Below, piece by piece: positions 1 to 8,489 of a DNA stretch of 64,000 nucleotides. Each line of letters starts with the position of its first letter. Within the stretch, counting starts at the first letter, position 1. Below the pieces are notes generated by a model. It did no database searches and was not told the origin of the DNA. It worked only from the letters and a program-made list of their open reading frames with translations. A program made the translations under genes and the position numbers. Origin of the DNA: Holophagales bacterium (GTDB lineage: Bacteria > Acidobacteriota > Thermoanaerobaculia > Multivoradales > Multivoraceae); the NCBI GenBank assembly GCA_009843505.1, contig VYDI01000034.1, forward strand, positions 1 through 64,000, in the 5' to 3' direction.

Positions 1-583
1 GGGCTTCGGCCCCCACCCTCCGGTTCGCCCCCGCGCTTCCCCCGCAGGAAGGACACAGGAGCCCAGCCGCGTCGACCGCCAGGAAAGCCTCGTCGCCGAT
101 CGCGTTGCCGCAGGCGGGACAGCGGCGGGGCGCGGGAAACACGCCGCTCAGGCGCAGCGTCCAGCACTCCAGGTAGCGCGCCGCGAGCCAGCGGTCGCAG
201 CCGTCGAGCAGCGCCTGAACGGTGGTATCCAGGAGGCGGTAGAGGTGGTTCTCCGGCTCGTCCTCCTGCGCGAAGACCTGCATGTGCTCCGCCAGGTAGG
301 ACGACACGAGGATCCCCTCCAGGTCCTCGTGCAGCGCTCTGGCGCTGCGGATCATCTCCGCCTCGCCGATCCGCACGAGTTCACGCTCCGGCTTCTCGAA
401 CCAGGTCAGGTGGACCTTGGCGAGCTGCTGCAGCTCGCCGCCGAAGCGGCTGAAGCGCGTCCGGGCGCTGCGAGCGGCACCGCGCTTCAGGCCCCGGTCG
501 CGGCTGAGAAAGACGACGATCCGATCCCGTTCGTGCAGGTCGGTCGTCTGGAGCAGCAGCGCCTCTCCGCTTCGCTGCTTCAT
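1..583 (-). CDS. recO: DNA repair protein RecO (partial, C-terminus off window)
   Basis: RecO helps RecR load RecA onto SSB-coated single-stranded DNA in the RecF pathway. The reading frame starts at 583 with MKQRSGEALLLQTTDLHERD, the usual RecO N-terminal OB-fold opening, followed by a helical region rich in Leu and Arg. Near the window edge a CPACG motif and a further Cys match the zinc-binding region found in many RecO proteins. The gene runs off the left edge, so about 194 residues are visible of a family length near 240-260. It lies 18 bp downstream of mgtE on the same strand and is probably the last visible gene of the LLM-ridA-mgtE-recO operon. Identity is from whole-sequence resemblance plus the Cys motif. 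Confidence 0.85.
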   Translation of the reverse strand, partial: MKQRSGEALLLQTTDLHERDRIVVFLSRDRGLKRGAARSARTRFSRFGGELQQLAKVHLTWFEKPERELVRIGEAEMIRSARALHEDLEGILVSSYLAEHMQVFAQEDEPENHLYRLLDTTVQALLDGCDRWLAARYLECWTLRLSGVFPAPRRCPACGNAIGDEAFLAVDAAGLLCPSCGGSAGANRRVGAEA

Positions 584-601
584 GTCCGAACCCGCCGCCG
601 T

Positions 602-1972
602 TCAGCGGACCAGCCAGTCGATCATCAGGGTCGCCAGCCCGAAGTAGACCAGGATGCCGGTGATGTCGCTGCTGGTCGTCACCATGGGACCGGATGCGAC
701 CGCTGGATCGATGCCCATCCTCTCGAACGCCATCGGCAGCAGCGACCCGATCAGGGAGGCCAGCACGATCGCCAGGAAGAGCGAACTGGCGACGACCGCG
801 CTGTACGCCGGGTTCTGCTCCAGGAAGGCCGCCACGGCCGCCGCGACGGCGGCGCACACCAGAGCCACCACGAGACCGATCCGGATCTGCTGGAACAGGA
901 ACCGGCGCATCCGGCCGCCGCCTTCGCCAATCCGCCCCGTCGCGAGGCCGCGCACGGTCAGCGTCATCGTCTGGCTGCCGATGTTGCCCCCCATGCCCAT
1001 GACCACCGGCGCGAAGGCAAGGAGGAAGGCCTCGTTGAGCCGGAGCTGGAACTGCTTCATCAGCACGCCGGTCAGGGTGAGGCCGATGAGGTTGATCAGG
1101 AGCCAGGGCAACCGGATGCCGGCAACCCGCCAGGCTCGCTCCCGGTACAGCAACTCGTCGTCCGAGGTGCCGACCATCTTGTAGAAGTCCTCTTCGGCCT
1201 CCTCCTGCACGATGTCGATCACGTCGTCCACTGTCACCAGCCCGAGCAGGCGGCGTGCCTCGTCCACCACCGGAATCGCCAGGAAGTCGTAGCGCGAAGC
1301 GAGCTGCGCTACCTCCTCCTGGTCCGTGTCCGTCTGCGCCGTGACCAGGCCGCGGTTCATGATCTCGCCCAGCGCGCGGCTCGGAACGGAGAGCAGGAGT
1401 TCGCGGAGCGACAGCACGCCCACCAGGCGGCCCTCCGGATCGACGACGTAGAGGTAGAAGATCATCTCCACCTCGCCGTGTTCGCGGATCTTGGCGATCG
1501 CATCGCCGACCGAGGTGTCCTCCGGCAGGGAGAAGAACTCGGTGTTCATGATCCGCCCGGCCGTGTCCTCCTCGTAGGCGAACTGCGTCTGCAGCTCGTC
1601 GCGGTCCGGCCGATCGAGCAGCGCCAGCACCGCCTCCCGCAGCTCGTCCTCCAGGCCGTCGACGATCTCCACGCTGTCGTCGACCGCCAGCGGCGACAGC
1701 AGGCCGGCGATCTCGGATGGAGCGAGCTCCTCCAGGAGAGGCCGCCGTTCGCCCGGCTCGAGTTCCAGCAGGACCTCGCCGGCCGAATCCGGATAGTCCT
1801 CCAGGGCCAGCCGGACGACGAACAACTGCTCGGTCGGCACCAGTTTCCTGAGCGCGGCGGCGACGTCTCCCGGCCGCACCTTGCTGAGCACCCGGGACAG
1901 GTTTCGGCGAGCGCCACGGCGGGCCAGCCGGCGCATCGTGTCGCCCAGAATCTCGACTCGCTGGGTGGACAT
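602..1972 (-). CDS. mgtE: Magnesium transporter MgtE
   Basis: A 456-residue Mg2+ channel/transporter of the inner membrane. The N-terminal half is the MgtE_N helical superhelix (about residues 30-130). A CBS pair follows, with motifs such as MNTEFFSLPEDTSVGDAI and FLAIPVVDEARRLLGLVTVD. The C-terminal half holds about five membrane helices and the glycine-rich pore segment GMGGNIGSQTMTL. In this family the cytosolic N and CBS domains sense Mg2+ and gate the pore. The open frame extends upstream to 2155, but the ATG at 1972 fits the family start and lies 17 bp after the ridA stop. No M-box-like leader is possible here because the gene sits inside an operon. Confidence 0.95.
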   Translation of the reverse strand: MSTQRVEILGDTMRRLARRGARRNLSRVLSKVRPGDVAAALRKLVPTEQLFVVRLALEDYPDSAGEVLLELEPGERRPLLEELAPSEIAGLLSPLAVDDSVEIVDGLEDELREAVLALLDRPDRDELQTQFAYEEDTAGRIMNTEFFSLPEDTSVGDAIAKIREHGEVEMIFYLYVVDPEGRLVGVLSLRELLLSVPSRALGEIMNRGLVTAQTDTDQEEVAQLASRYDFLAIPVVDEARRLLGLVTVDDVIDIVQEEAEEDFYKMVGTSDDELLYRERAWRVAGIRLPWLLINLIGLTLTGVLMKQFQLRLNEAFLLAFAPVVMGMGGNIGSQTMTLTVRGLATGRIGEGGGRMRRFLFQQIRIGLVVALVCAAVAAAVAAFLEQNPAYSAVVASSLFLAIVLASLIGSLLPMAFERMGIDPAVASGPMVTTSSDITGILVYFGLATLMIDWLVR

Positions 1973-1989
1973 GACGCGCTGCCAGCCTC

Positions 1990-2454
1990 TCAGTCGATCT
2001 CGAAGACGGCGTCGATCTCGACCGGTACGTTGAACGGCAGCTTGTTCGTGCCCACCGCGAAACGGGCATGCCGTCCCCGGTCGCCGAAGATCTGCACCAT
2101 GAGGTCGGAAGCGCCGTTGATCACGGCCGGGTGGTTCTCGAAATCGTCGCAGCAATTGACGAAGCCGCCCAGCTTCACGCAGCGCTTCACGCGCTCCAGG
2201 TCCCCGTCGCAGGCGGCTCCTACAACGGCCACGATGTTCATGCCGACGAGACGTGCCGCCTCCCGTGCTTCCTCGAGGGAGTAGTCGACGCCTACCTTGC
2301 CGCGGTAGGCGAGCTTCCCGCCCTCCACCGGAACCTGGCCGGAAACGAAGACGAGGGAACCGGTGCGGACGAACGGGACGTAGTTGGCTGCCGGCGCCGC
2401 AGGATCCGGCAGCTCGATGCCCAGCGCTTCCAGCCGCTCCCTGACCGTGGTCAT
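1990..2454 (-). CDS. RidA/YjgF-like family protein
   Basis: A 154-residue protein of the RidA/YER057c/UK114 superfamily, which hydrolyses reactive enamine/imine intermediates in its best-studied members. The sequence LPDPAAPAANYVPFVRTGS followed by FVSGQVPVEGGKL is typical of the longer (~150 aa) subgroup rather than canonical RidA (~128 aa). The ATG at 2454 lies 4 bp after the stop of the upstream LLM oxidoreductase, so the two are almost certainly cotranscribed. The superfamily assignment is firm, but the substrate is unknown; the longer subgroup often lacks proven imine deaminase activity. Confidence 0.88.
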   Translation of the reverse strand: MTTVRERLEALGIELPDPAAPAANYVPFVRTGSLVFVSGQVPVEGGKLAYRGKVGVDYSLEEAREAARLVGMNIVAVVGAACDGDLERVKRCVKLGGFVNCCDDFENHPAVINGASDLMVQIFGDRGRHARFAVGTNKLPFNVPVEIDAVFEID

Positions 2455-2458
2455 CCCG

Positions 2459-3388
2459 TCAGCTCCCGTCGAAGGCGGCGAACAGCTCCTCGAACGCCCT
2501 GATCTGGTTGCCCGCCGCCGACGACGGCACCAGGATCGGCGTACGAATCCCGGCGTCGAACCAGCGCTCGACGCCTTCGCGAACTTCCGCGGCCGTCCCG
2601 AACAGCGTGCAGTCCGCCAGCCAGCGGTCGGAGAGCAGGCCCGGGATGCGATCCGTCTCCCCTCGCTCGACAGCCCGTTCGACCGCCTCCATCTCCTCGA
2701 CGTAGCCGGCCGCCTTCCAGTAGTTGCGGTAGTTCGGGAGCAACGCATAGCGGCTCAGGGTCTTGCGGTTGCGCGCCGCCGCCAGGTCGCGATCCTCCGA
2801 GATCACGGTCGGGATCATGTTGCCGACGAAGAACGCCGGATCGCCCGCCTTGTCCCCGGCGAACGCCAACGAATGGGCCATCCGGGACCGGGCGCCGTTC
2901 GCGAACACCATGCCGTCGCCGATCTCGGCAGCGGTCGCGATCATCCGGTCGCGTAGCGTGGCGAGCACGATCGGCGGCAGCTCGCCCGCGCTCCGCACGG
3001 CCTTCACTTCGTCCACGAAGGCGCGGATGTCGGCCAGCGGCTTGCCCACACTCACCCCCAACCGCTTGTGAGCCGGACCGTGGCTGACGCCGACGCCGAA
3101 CCAGAACCGGCCCTGGGAGACCTCGTGGATGAACGACGCCGTGTTGGCAAACTCGGTCACGTGCCGGGTATAGATGTTGACGATCGACGTGCCGACGTGG
3201 ATGCGCTCCGTGGACAGCGCGATCGCTTCGCAGAGCGCCAGCCCGTCGCCCATGCTCGGGCAGTAGATGCCGCTGAAGCCGCGGCGCTCGATCTCCGCGG
3301 CCAGATCGAGGGTCAGTCGGCGCCGTCCCGGCACCGCGGCGAGAGAGACGGCCGGGAGGCCGTTTCGTGCTTCGGAAGTCGTCGTCAT
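2459..3388 (-). CDS. LLM-class flavin/F420-dependent oxidoreductase
   Basis: A 309-residue TIM-barrel protein of the luciferase-like monooxygenase superfamily. Diagnostic features are the N-terminal LAAEIERRGFSGIYCPS, the segment STERIHVGTSIVNIYTRH, and the GRFWFGVGVSHG cofactor-loop motif. Members bind either FMN or F420. Because a complete F420 biosynthesis set lies 7 kb away and a second LLM gene flanks it, F420 use is the better guess. It heads a minus-strand operon with the RidA-like gene 4 bp downstream. The start at 3388 (MTTTSEARNG) is the only ATG that keeps the usual N-terminal length. The substrate cannot be read from sequence. Confidence 0.85.
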   Translation of the reverse strand: MTTTSEARNGLPAVSLAAVPGRRRLTLDLAAEIERRGFSGIYCPSMGDGLALCEAIALSTERIHVGTSIVNIYTRHVTEFANTASFIHEVSQGRFWFGVGVSHGPAHKRLGVSVGKPLADIRAFVDEVKAVRSAGELPPIVLATLRDRMIATAAEIGDGMVFANGARSRMAHSLAFAGDKAGDPAFFVGNMIPTVISEDRDLAAARNRKTLSRYALLPNYRNYWKAAGYVEEMEAVERAVERGETDRIPGLLSDRWLADCTLFGTAAEVREGVERWFDAGIRTPILVPSSAAGNQIRAFEELFAAFDGS

Positions 3389-3589
3389 GGCGGCGGCAGG
3401 GTATCAGCGTCTACTTGGTCGCGCCGCTCTGTAGCCGTCGCCTGCCGAGTGTTCTTGGGCACCTGCTCAACTGCGATCACAAGAAGCTGCGATACTTCCA
3501 CGCTCGCGTCAGGTGGGCTTGTTGGACGGACCTCATAGGGGGCCCAGCGTCGTTCCGTGACGAGAGGCCGGATGTGATGGAGGACTGCG

Positions 3590-5584
3590 ATGCCTGTGCC
3601 CGAACGAGAGGAGTTTCTTCTACCGGTCCTGAGGGCTCTCGAAAGCGGCCGCGAGACCCACGCCTCTGACATCCAGGAACGGGTCGCAGGTGACCTTGGC
3701 CTCAGCGAAGCGGACCGAGAAGAGCGGCCCAAGGACACATCGCCGCATACGAAGCTCGTCAACTACGTCGCTTGGGCCTTCAGTGAGATGGGGACCAAGA
3801 GAGCGAGCGGTGCCGGTCTTCTCACTGAAGGCACCAGACCTCGCGTCTACTGTTTGACGTCCGATGGCGCTGACCTCCTCGCAACGAGTCCTTCGCGGCT
3901 GACCCGTGATTGGCTCAGGAAGAACTACCCGAAGAGCAAGCAGGGCAAGGAACCGCGGCCGGCCACGGCGCTTGCCGCTCTTTCTCGGCCCGATTCTGAC
4001 CTCGATCTCCGGGCTGCGTGGGAGCTGGCCGGGAAGAGGATCGAAGACGACGAGGAGGCGCCGCAACGGATAGCAGCGCGCCAGGCCATGCTGGAGGAAG
4101 TGAAGGCGTGGCTCCAGTCGGAGCGGTCAAGCCCCGAGTTCATGAAGCTGCTCTGGTACGACCAGAGAGTACTTGGAGACATGGGATCCGGCGAGTACGA
4201 CCTCACTTCCGCCATAGCCGACGAGCAGTTCCGGGCGAACGTCGCAACAGTCGTCGGCACCCCACTTCCTGAGGATCGCCATGATCGCGTCAAGGCCCTG
4301 GAACAGGTGGCCGAGAAACTCATGGAACTGGCTAGACCACACACGGTTCGAGTAGGCGGAAGCGGAAAAGGGGACAAGCCCATCATCCAGACGTGGCGTC
4401 TCATGACCGCAGTGTTTCCGCATGACCTGCTTGGTGCCCGGGCATCGGGAGTCAACCCTGCCTACGACCTTGTAGTGCTGTTCAGAGCACTCGGCGGGTT
4501 GTCGGCGAGCACTGCGGCCAAGCACAGATGGCTCCTTGATCGTTTGGCCGAGGTCGCTGGCCCAGGATCCGGCCTCTCCGCGAACGACGGCCTGAACGCC
4601 GTCTCGCGCCGTATGGAACAAGTCCGGGAGTTGTATCGGATCGTGAGCGAGGACGAGTCCGGGCCGTCAGAGCCCCTCGTGGACCCGGAACCAGACCCCA
4701 CCGCTTCCTACTCGATGGCCGACGCGATGAAGGACCTGTTCCTGCCCAAGCGTCGATTTCGGGACATCCTCAACAGCATCCGAAGCCACAGGAACCTCAT
4801 CCTCCAGGGACCGCCAGGCGTCGGCAAGACGTTCATCGCCAAGCGCATCGCTTGGTCTCTCATCGGCCGCAAGGACGACAGCTCCGTCGAGACGGTGCAG
4901 TTTCACCAGTCCTACGCTTATGAGGACTTCGTGCAGGGCTTCAGGCCCACGGAAACGGGTGGTTTTCGGAGAAGGGACGGGGTCTTCTTCGAGTTCTGCA
5001 AGAGAGCCGAGAATGACCTTGAGACGCCTCACATCTTCATCATCGACGAGATCAACCGCGGCAATCTGTCCCGCATTTTCGGCGAACTGCTCATGCTCCT
5101 CGAGACGGACAAGCGCGGTCCCAGGCACGCGGTCCGCCTGACCTACCAGGAGGCGAATGAGAGTTTCTCCGTGCCGAGGAACGTCTACCTCCTTGGCTTG
5201 ATGAACACGGCCGACCGATCGCTCGCGGTGGTGGACCATGCGCTTCGGCGGCGGTTCGCGTTCGAGGAACTCGAACCCCGGCTCGGGCGGAAGTTCCAGA
5301 ACCACCTGCAAGACGCGGGCGCCGCCCGCGATCTGATCGACCGCATCGTCGAGGACCTGGAGGATCTCAACCAGGCGATCCGTGGAGACGACGACCTCGG
5401 CCACGGCTTCGAGATCGGCCACAGTTACTTCGTGCCGCAGCGTGACGAGAAAGCCGACGAGAACTGGAGACGGCACCGGGTTCGGAGCCAGATCCTGCCG
5501 CTCCTTCGCGAGTACTGGTTCGACCGCAGGGATGAGGTCGAGAAGCGGGAGAAACGCCTGCTCGATCTGCCCGATGGCGACTGA
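3590..5584 (+). CDS. mcrB: McrB-like AAA+ GTPase with Mrr_N-like N-terminal domain
   Basis: This is the motor subunit of a modification-dependent McrBC restriction system. Residues ~10-100 resemble the winged-helix Mrr_N domain (VAWAFSEMGTKRASGAGLL, then PRVYCLTSDG). Residues ~130-370 are an unassigned helical region. Residues ~385-660 are the McrB-type AAA+ domain: P-loop GPPGVGKT (407-414), Walker B with D486/E487 in IIDEINRG, and MNTADRS (538-544), the family signature replacing the GTPase NKxD motif. E. coli McrB has a 5-methylcytosine-binding DUF3578 domain in front; here a different reader is present, so the recognised modification may differ. An SD-like GGAGG lies just upstream of the ATG. 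The gene overlaps mcrC by 11 bp. Confidence 0.92.
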   Translation: MPVPEREEFLLPVLRALESGRETHASDIQERVAGDLGLSEADREERPKDTSPHTKLVNYVAWAFSEMGTKRASGAGLLTEGTRPRVYCLTSDGADLLATSPSRLTRDWLRKNYPKSKQGKEPRPATALAALSRPDSDLDLRAAWELAGKRIEDDEEAPQRIAARQAMLEEVKAWLQSERSSPEFMKLLWYDQRVLGDMGSGEYDLTSAIADEQFRANVATVVGTPLPEDRHDRVKALEQVAEKLMELARPHTVRVGGSGKGDKPIIQTWRLMTAVFPHDLLGARASGVNPAYDLVVLFRALGGLSASTAAKHRWLLDRLAEVAGPGSGLSANDGLNAVSRRMEQVRELYRIVSEDESGPSEPLVDPEPDPTASYSMADAMKDLFLPKRRFRDILNSIRSHRNLILQGPPGVGKTFIAKRIAWSLIGRKDDSSVETVQFHQSYAYEDFVQGFRPTETGGFRRRDGVFFEFCKRAENDLETPHIFIIDEINRGNLSRIFGELLMLLETDKRGPRHAVRLTYQEANESFSVPRNVYLLGLMNTADRSLAVVDHALRRRFAFEELEPRLGRKFQNHLQDAGAARDLIDRIVEDLEDLNQAIRGDDDLGHGFEIGHSYFVPQRDEKADENWRRHRVRSQILPLLREYWFDRRDEVEKREKRLLDLPDGD

Positions 5585-6650
5585 GATCCCGGTCGCCAAC
5601 CTCTTCTATCTCCTTTGCTACGCGTGGGGCCACGCGAAGGAACGCGAGGCCGTCTCGTTGGCCGGCGCGGGCCGCCTGGAACGAATCCAGGACCTCCTGG
5701 GAATGGTTCTTGCCCGGGGCGCGTTACGGCTCGTCAAGCGCGGGGTCGATAGGGACTACGTGGAGGTCCGCGCCGACCTCCGGGGCATCCGCGGCAAAGT
5801 CGATGCGAGCGAGATGGCCAAGCGAGCACTCCGCAGTCGAGGACTGGCGGCCTGCGAATACGAGGAACTGTCCATCGACGTTCTGCACAACCGCATCCTG
5901 CGATCCACTCTGGGCCGCCTGCGTCGGACCCCGAACCTTGACGATGAGGTCCGCCGGGAGGTTCGTTCGGCGTACGGGAGGCTTGCCGGAGTACGAACAC
6001 TCAGACTGGACCGGGGCGTCTTCGCCCAAGTGCAGCTCCACCGCAACCAACGGATGTACCGCTTTCTGCTGGCGGTCTGCCGCCTGATCCACGAGCAACT
6101 CGTGGTCGACGAGCAGTCTGGCGTCCATCGCTTCGTCCGATTGGACGCGGAAAAGAGGCACAAGCTGTTCGAGGACTTCGTCATCGCGTTCTTCAGGCAG
6201 GAACAGAAGGGGTTCCGAGTCAACCACCAGGGACGCGGCATCAGGTTCGCGGACGACGGAACGCGGGAGGACCAGCGGAAGTGGATTCCAAGGATGGAAG
6301 CCGACGTCATTCTCGAGTCCGACGACCGCCGGATCATCGTCGACACGAAGTGGTACGAGAAGCCTCTCGACGGCCGCTATGGCGGCCGGAAGCTCCGTAC
6401 CGGGCACCTCTACCAGCTCCTGGCGTATCTGCGAAACCGCACCGTGGCGAAGCCGGACCTACCCCACGAGGGCCTACTGCTCTACGTGCAAGTCGAAGCA
6501 GAGTTCAAGATCGATGTCCGGCTCGAAGGCTTCGACATCCAGGCCCGAACGATCGACCTCTCTCAGGACTGGCGGGACATCCACGCCGACATGCTCACAC
6601 TCCTCGACCGCAACTCGGCGCAGAGCGAGGGTGTTCCGAGGTTCGGCTAG
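5574..6650 (+). CDS. mcrC: McrC-like restriction endonuclease subunit
   Basis: A 358-residue nuclease partner of McrB. The N-terminus (IPVANLFYLLCYAWGH) and the middle region (ELSIDVLHNRILRSTL) are typical of the McrC/LlaJI family, where they bind the McrB hexamer. The C-terminal PD-(D/E)xK nuclease fold is visible as EADVILE with D244, then IIVDTKWYE with D257 and K259, and a helix HLYQLLAYL. The metal-binding and catalytic residues therefore look intact. The ATG at 5574 overlaps the mcrB stop by 11 bp in another frame, indicating translational coupling. The frame is open further upstream, but that part is out-of-frame mcrB. Confidence 0.92.
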   Translation: MATEIPVANLFYLLCYAWGHAKEREAVSLAGAGRLERIQDLLGMVLARGALRLVKRGVDRDYVEVRADLRGIRGKVDASEMAKRALRSRGLAACEYEELSIDVLHNRILRSTLGRLRRTPNLDDEVRREVRSAYGRLAGVRTLRLDRGVFAQVQLHRNQRMYRFLLAVCRLIHEQLVVDEQSGVHRFVRLDAEKRHKLFEDFVIAFFRQEQKGFRVNHQGRGIRFADDGTREDQRKWIPRMEADVILESDDRRIIVDTKWYEKPLDGRYGGRKLRTGHLYQLLAYLRNRTVAKPDLPHEGLLLYVQVEAEFKIDVRLEGFDIQARTIDLSQDWRDIHADMLTLLDRNSAQSEGVPRFG

Positions 6651-6671
6651 TCGGTCGCTCCCGTGACCGAC
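6650..6671. terminator. Possible bidirectional hairpin between mcrC and hicB
   Basis: A perfect 7-bp stem (6650-6656 with 6665-6671) and an 8-nt loop lie at the mcrC stop, facing the end of hicB. There is no clear T-tract, so it is only a candidate terminator for the two converging transcripts. Confidence 0.3.
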
Positions 6672-6695
6672 CACGAAGTTGCGGTGCGGCCGTTT

Positions 6696-6908
6696 CTACG
6701 CCGCTACGTCGACCTGGGCCGCCGTGGTCTGGGGCGGCGGCACCGGGTCGCCGTCGCGGCGCAGACCCTCAAGGTGAAACTCGATGGCTTCGCGCATCAG
6801 TCGGATCACCTCGGCGCGCGTGTCCCCAGTCGCGATGCAGCCAGGAAGATCGGGAGCGTAGGCGGCATAGTTGTTCGGCGCTTTCTCGATGACGATGGTG
6901 TACTTCAC
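6696..6908 (-). CDS. hicB: HicB-family antitoxin
   Basis: A 70-residue partial-RNase-H-fold antitoxin that neutralises HicA. The diagnostic stretch is YAAYAPDLPGCIATGDTRAE followed by MREAIEFHLEGL, the classic HicB pattern. The chosen start is a GTG at 6908, giving MKYTIVIEKA. It overlaps the hicA stop as GTGA, so toxin and antitoxin are translationally coupled in the order hicA-hicB. The longer ATG frame starting at 6956 lies within hicA and is unlikely. There is no C-terminal ribbon-helix-helix or HTH extension, so DNA-binding autoregulation is not evident. Confidence 0.88.
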   Translation of the reverse strand: MKYTIVIEKAPNNYAAYAPDLPGCIATGDTRAEVIRLMREAIEFHLEGLRRDGDPVPPPQTTAAQVDVAA

Positions 6909-7108
6909 GGGTTCCTCGCTTCCTTGAGACCAGCCTGGCGGAGGATACTGTTCCAAGTGCCAGGGGGCACGTCGTCGTTCAGTTTACCGGGGACGGTCAC
7001 CTTGCCCGGCTTGGCGGGATGGCGGTACTGCCGGTGGCTGCCCTTGGTTGCGACGAGATGCCAGCCGTCGCGCCGAATGGTGCGGATGGCATCACGAACC
7101 TTGGGCAT
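6905..7108 (-). CDS. hicA: HicA-family mRNA interferase toxin
   Basis: A 67-residue dsRBD-like toxin that cleaves mRNA during translation. The conserved core GSHRQYRHP carries the catalytic His of the family, followed by KVTVPGKLNDDVPPGTWNSI and a C-terminal helix. The N-terminus (MPKVRDAIRTIRRDGWHLV) matches HicA. It is the first gene of a minus-strand hicAB pair. Its promoter must lie in the 94 bp shared with the divergent CoA-transferase gene. Together with McrBC next door it forms a small accessory patch inside otherwise metabolic DNA. Confidence 0.9.
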   Translation of the reverse strand: MPKVRDAIRTIRRDGWHLVATKGSHRQYRHPAKPGKVTVPGKLNDDVPPGTWNSILRQAGLKEARNP

Positions 7109-7202
7109 CGGGCGGAGAATCTAGCCGACAAAGGCCGCGTCTGGAGGGCCCGCAATATTGCCTCCAAAGGTGCCTGTCGTTCGGGCTACGCTACGAGCCG
7201 CG

Positions 7203-8462
7203 ATGGAGAGACTCGCTCCCGATCAAGTCGGCGCGCTGCTCCGGCCGGGCATGAAGGTCGCGGTCCTGGGCGGTTGCAACGAACCTCGCGGCATCGCCGC
7301 GGCGCTCCACGACCAGCCCCAGGCGACCGCCGGCGTGGAGTTCACGGTCACCCGCATTCCCGGCATCGCCTCACCGACCCTCGCACCCTGGGCCGGCTCG
7401 ACGGTGCGGAGTTTCTTCGTCACGCCCGAGATGCGCGCCGGCTTCGAGGCCGGCTCGGTCCGCTTCGTGCCGATGCAGTACCGGCACGTCTGGGACGACC
7501 TCGTGGCGGCGCCCTTCGACCTGGCGATCGCCCAGTTCACGCCGCCGGACGGGAACGGCGACTGCTCGCTCGGTATCGGCGCCGGGTTCCTGCCGGCGCT
7601 GCTGGAGCGCACGGAGATCCCCTTCGTCGCGGAGTGGAACCGCTCCCTGCCCCGGCTGCCCGGCGCCCCGACCGTGCCGGCGGACCGTTTCGAGTACGTG
7701 GTCGAGACCGACGTCGAACCGCCCACGCTCGCCAGCCGGAGCGGTCCCGTGGCCGAGCGCATCGGCGCCCTGGTCGCGGAGCTGATCCGCGACGGCGACT
7801 GCATCGAGACCGGCGTCGGCGCAATCCCGGGCGCGGTCCTGGCCGCCTTGCACGGGCACCGCGACCTCGGCTTTCACTCGGGCCTGCTGTCCGATGGCGT
7901 GATGGATCTCGTGGAAGCCGGGGCCGTCACGGGCGCCCGCAAGACGATCGACCGGGGCCGCCTGGTCGCGGCGATGGTCCTCGGCTCACCGCGCCTCTAC
8001 GACTGGGCGAGCCGCTCCGACCGGATCGACCTGCGCACCGTCGACTACACCCATGACGTGCGGGTGATCGCCCGGCTGGACGACTTCGTCGCGCTGAACT
8101 CCGCGGTCGAAGTGGACCTCTTTGGCCAGGTCAACTCGGAGATGGTCCGCGGCCGGCAGATCAGCGGCACGGGCGGCGCCGTCGACTTCATGCGGGGCGC
8201 CCGGATGTCCGCCGGCGGACGTTCGATCGTTGCGCTCGAGGCGACCGCCGGTAGAGGCCGCTTCTCCCGCATCGTCCCGGCGCTGCCGACAGCCCACGCG
8301 GCCACCGCGCTTCGGACGGACGCCGACACCTTCGTTACCGAGTACGGCGTCGCCGACATGCGCGGGCTGGACCTCGTCGAGCGGGCCCGCCGGCTCGCCC
8401 GGATTGCGGCACCCGAGTTCCGGAAGGAGTTGGAGACCCAGGCAACGCAGTTCTGTCGCTAG
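7203..8462 (+). CDS. Acetyl-CoA hydrolase/CoA-transferase family protein
   Basis: A 419-residue member of the Ach1/4-hydroxybutyrate CoA-transferase family, which moves CoA between acyl-CoAs and carboxylates through a glutamyl-CoA intermediate. Visible family features are the N-terminal LLRPGMKVAVLGG, IQTGVGAIP-like CIETGVGAIPGAV, LGFHSGLLSDGVMDL, NSAVEVDLFGQVNSE (expected to hold the catalytic Glu), SGTGGAVDFMRGA and VTEYGVADMRG. The ATG at 7203 is preferred over one 45 bp upstream because family members start just before the PG-hydrophobic strand. The gene is monocistronic between divergent hicAB and convergent GST. The exact CoA donor and acceptor are unknown. Confidence 0.85.
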   Translation: MERLAPDQVGALLRPGMKVAVLGGCNEPRGIAAALHDQPQATAGVEFTVTRIPGIASPTLAPWAGSTVRSFFVTPEMRAGFEAGSVRFVPMQYRHVWDDLVAAPFDLAIAQFTPPDGNGDCSLGIGAGFLPALLERTEIPFVAEWNRSLPRLPGAPTVPADRFEYVVETDVEPPTLASRSGPVAERIGALVAELIRDGDCIETGVGAIPGAVLAALHGHRDLGFHSGLLSDGVMDLVEAGAVTGARKTIDRGRLVAAMVLGSPRLYDWASRSDRIDLRTVDYTHDVRVIARLDDFVALNSAVEVDLFGQVNSEMVRGRQISGTGGAVDFMRGARMSAGGRSIVALEATAGRGRFSRIVPALPTAHAATALRTDADTFVTEYGVADMRGLDLVERARRLARIAAPEFRKELETQATQFCR

Positions 8463-8489
8463 CAGTCAGCGCGCGACCTGGCCGGCTCC

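Noticed and set aside
1973..1989. Mg2+ riboswitch before mgtE
   Set aside because: Only 17 bp separate mgtE from ridA, too short for an M-box leader.
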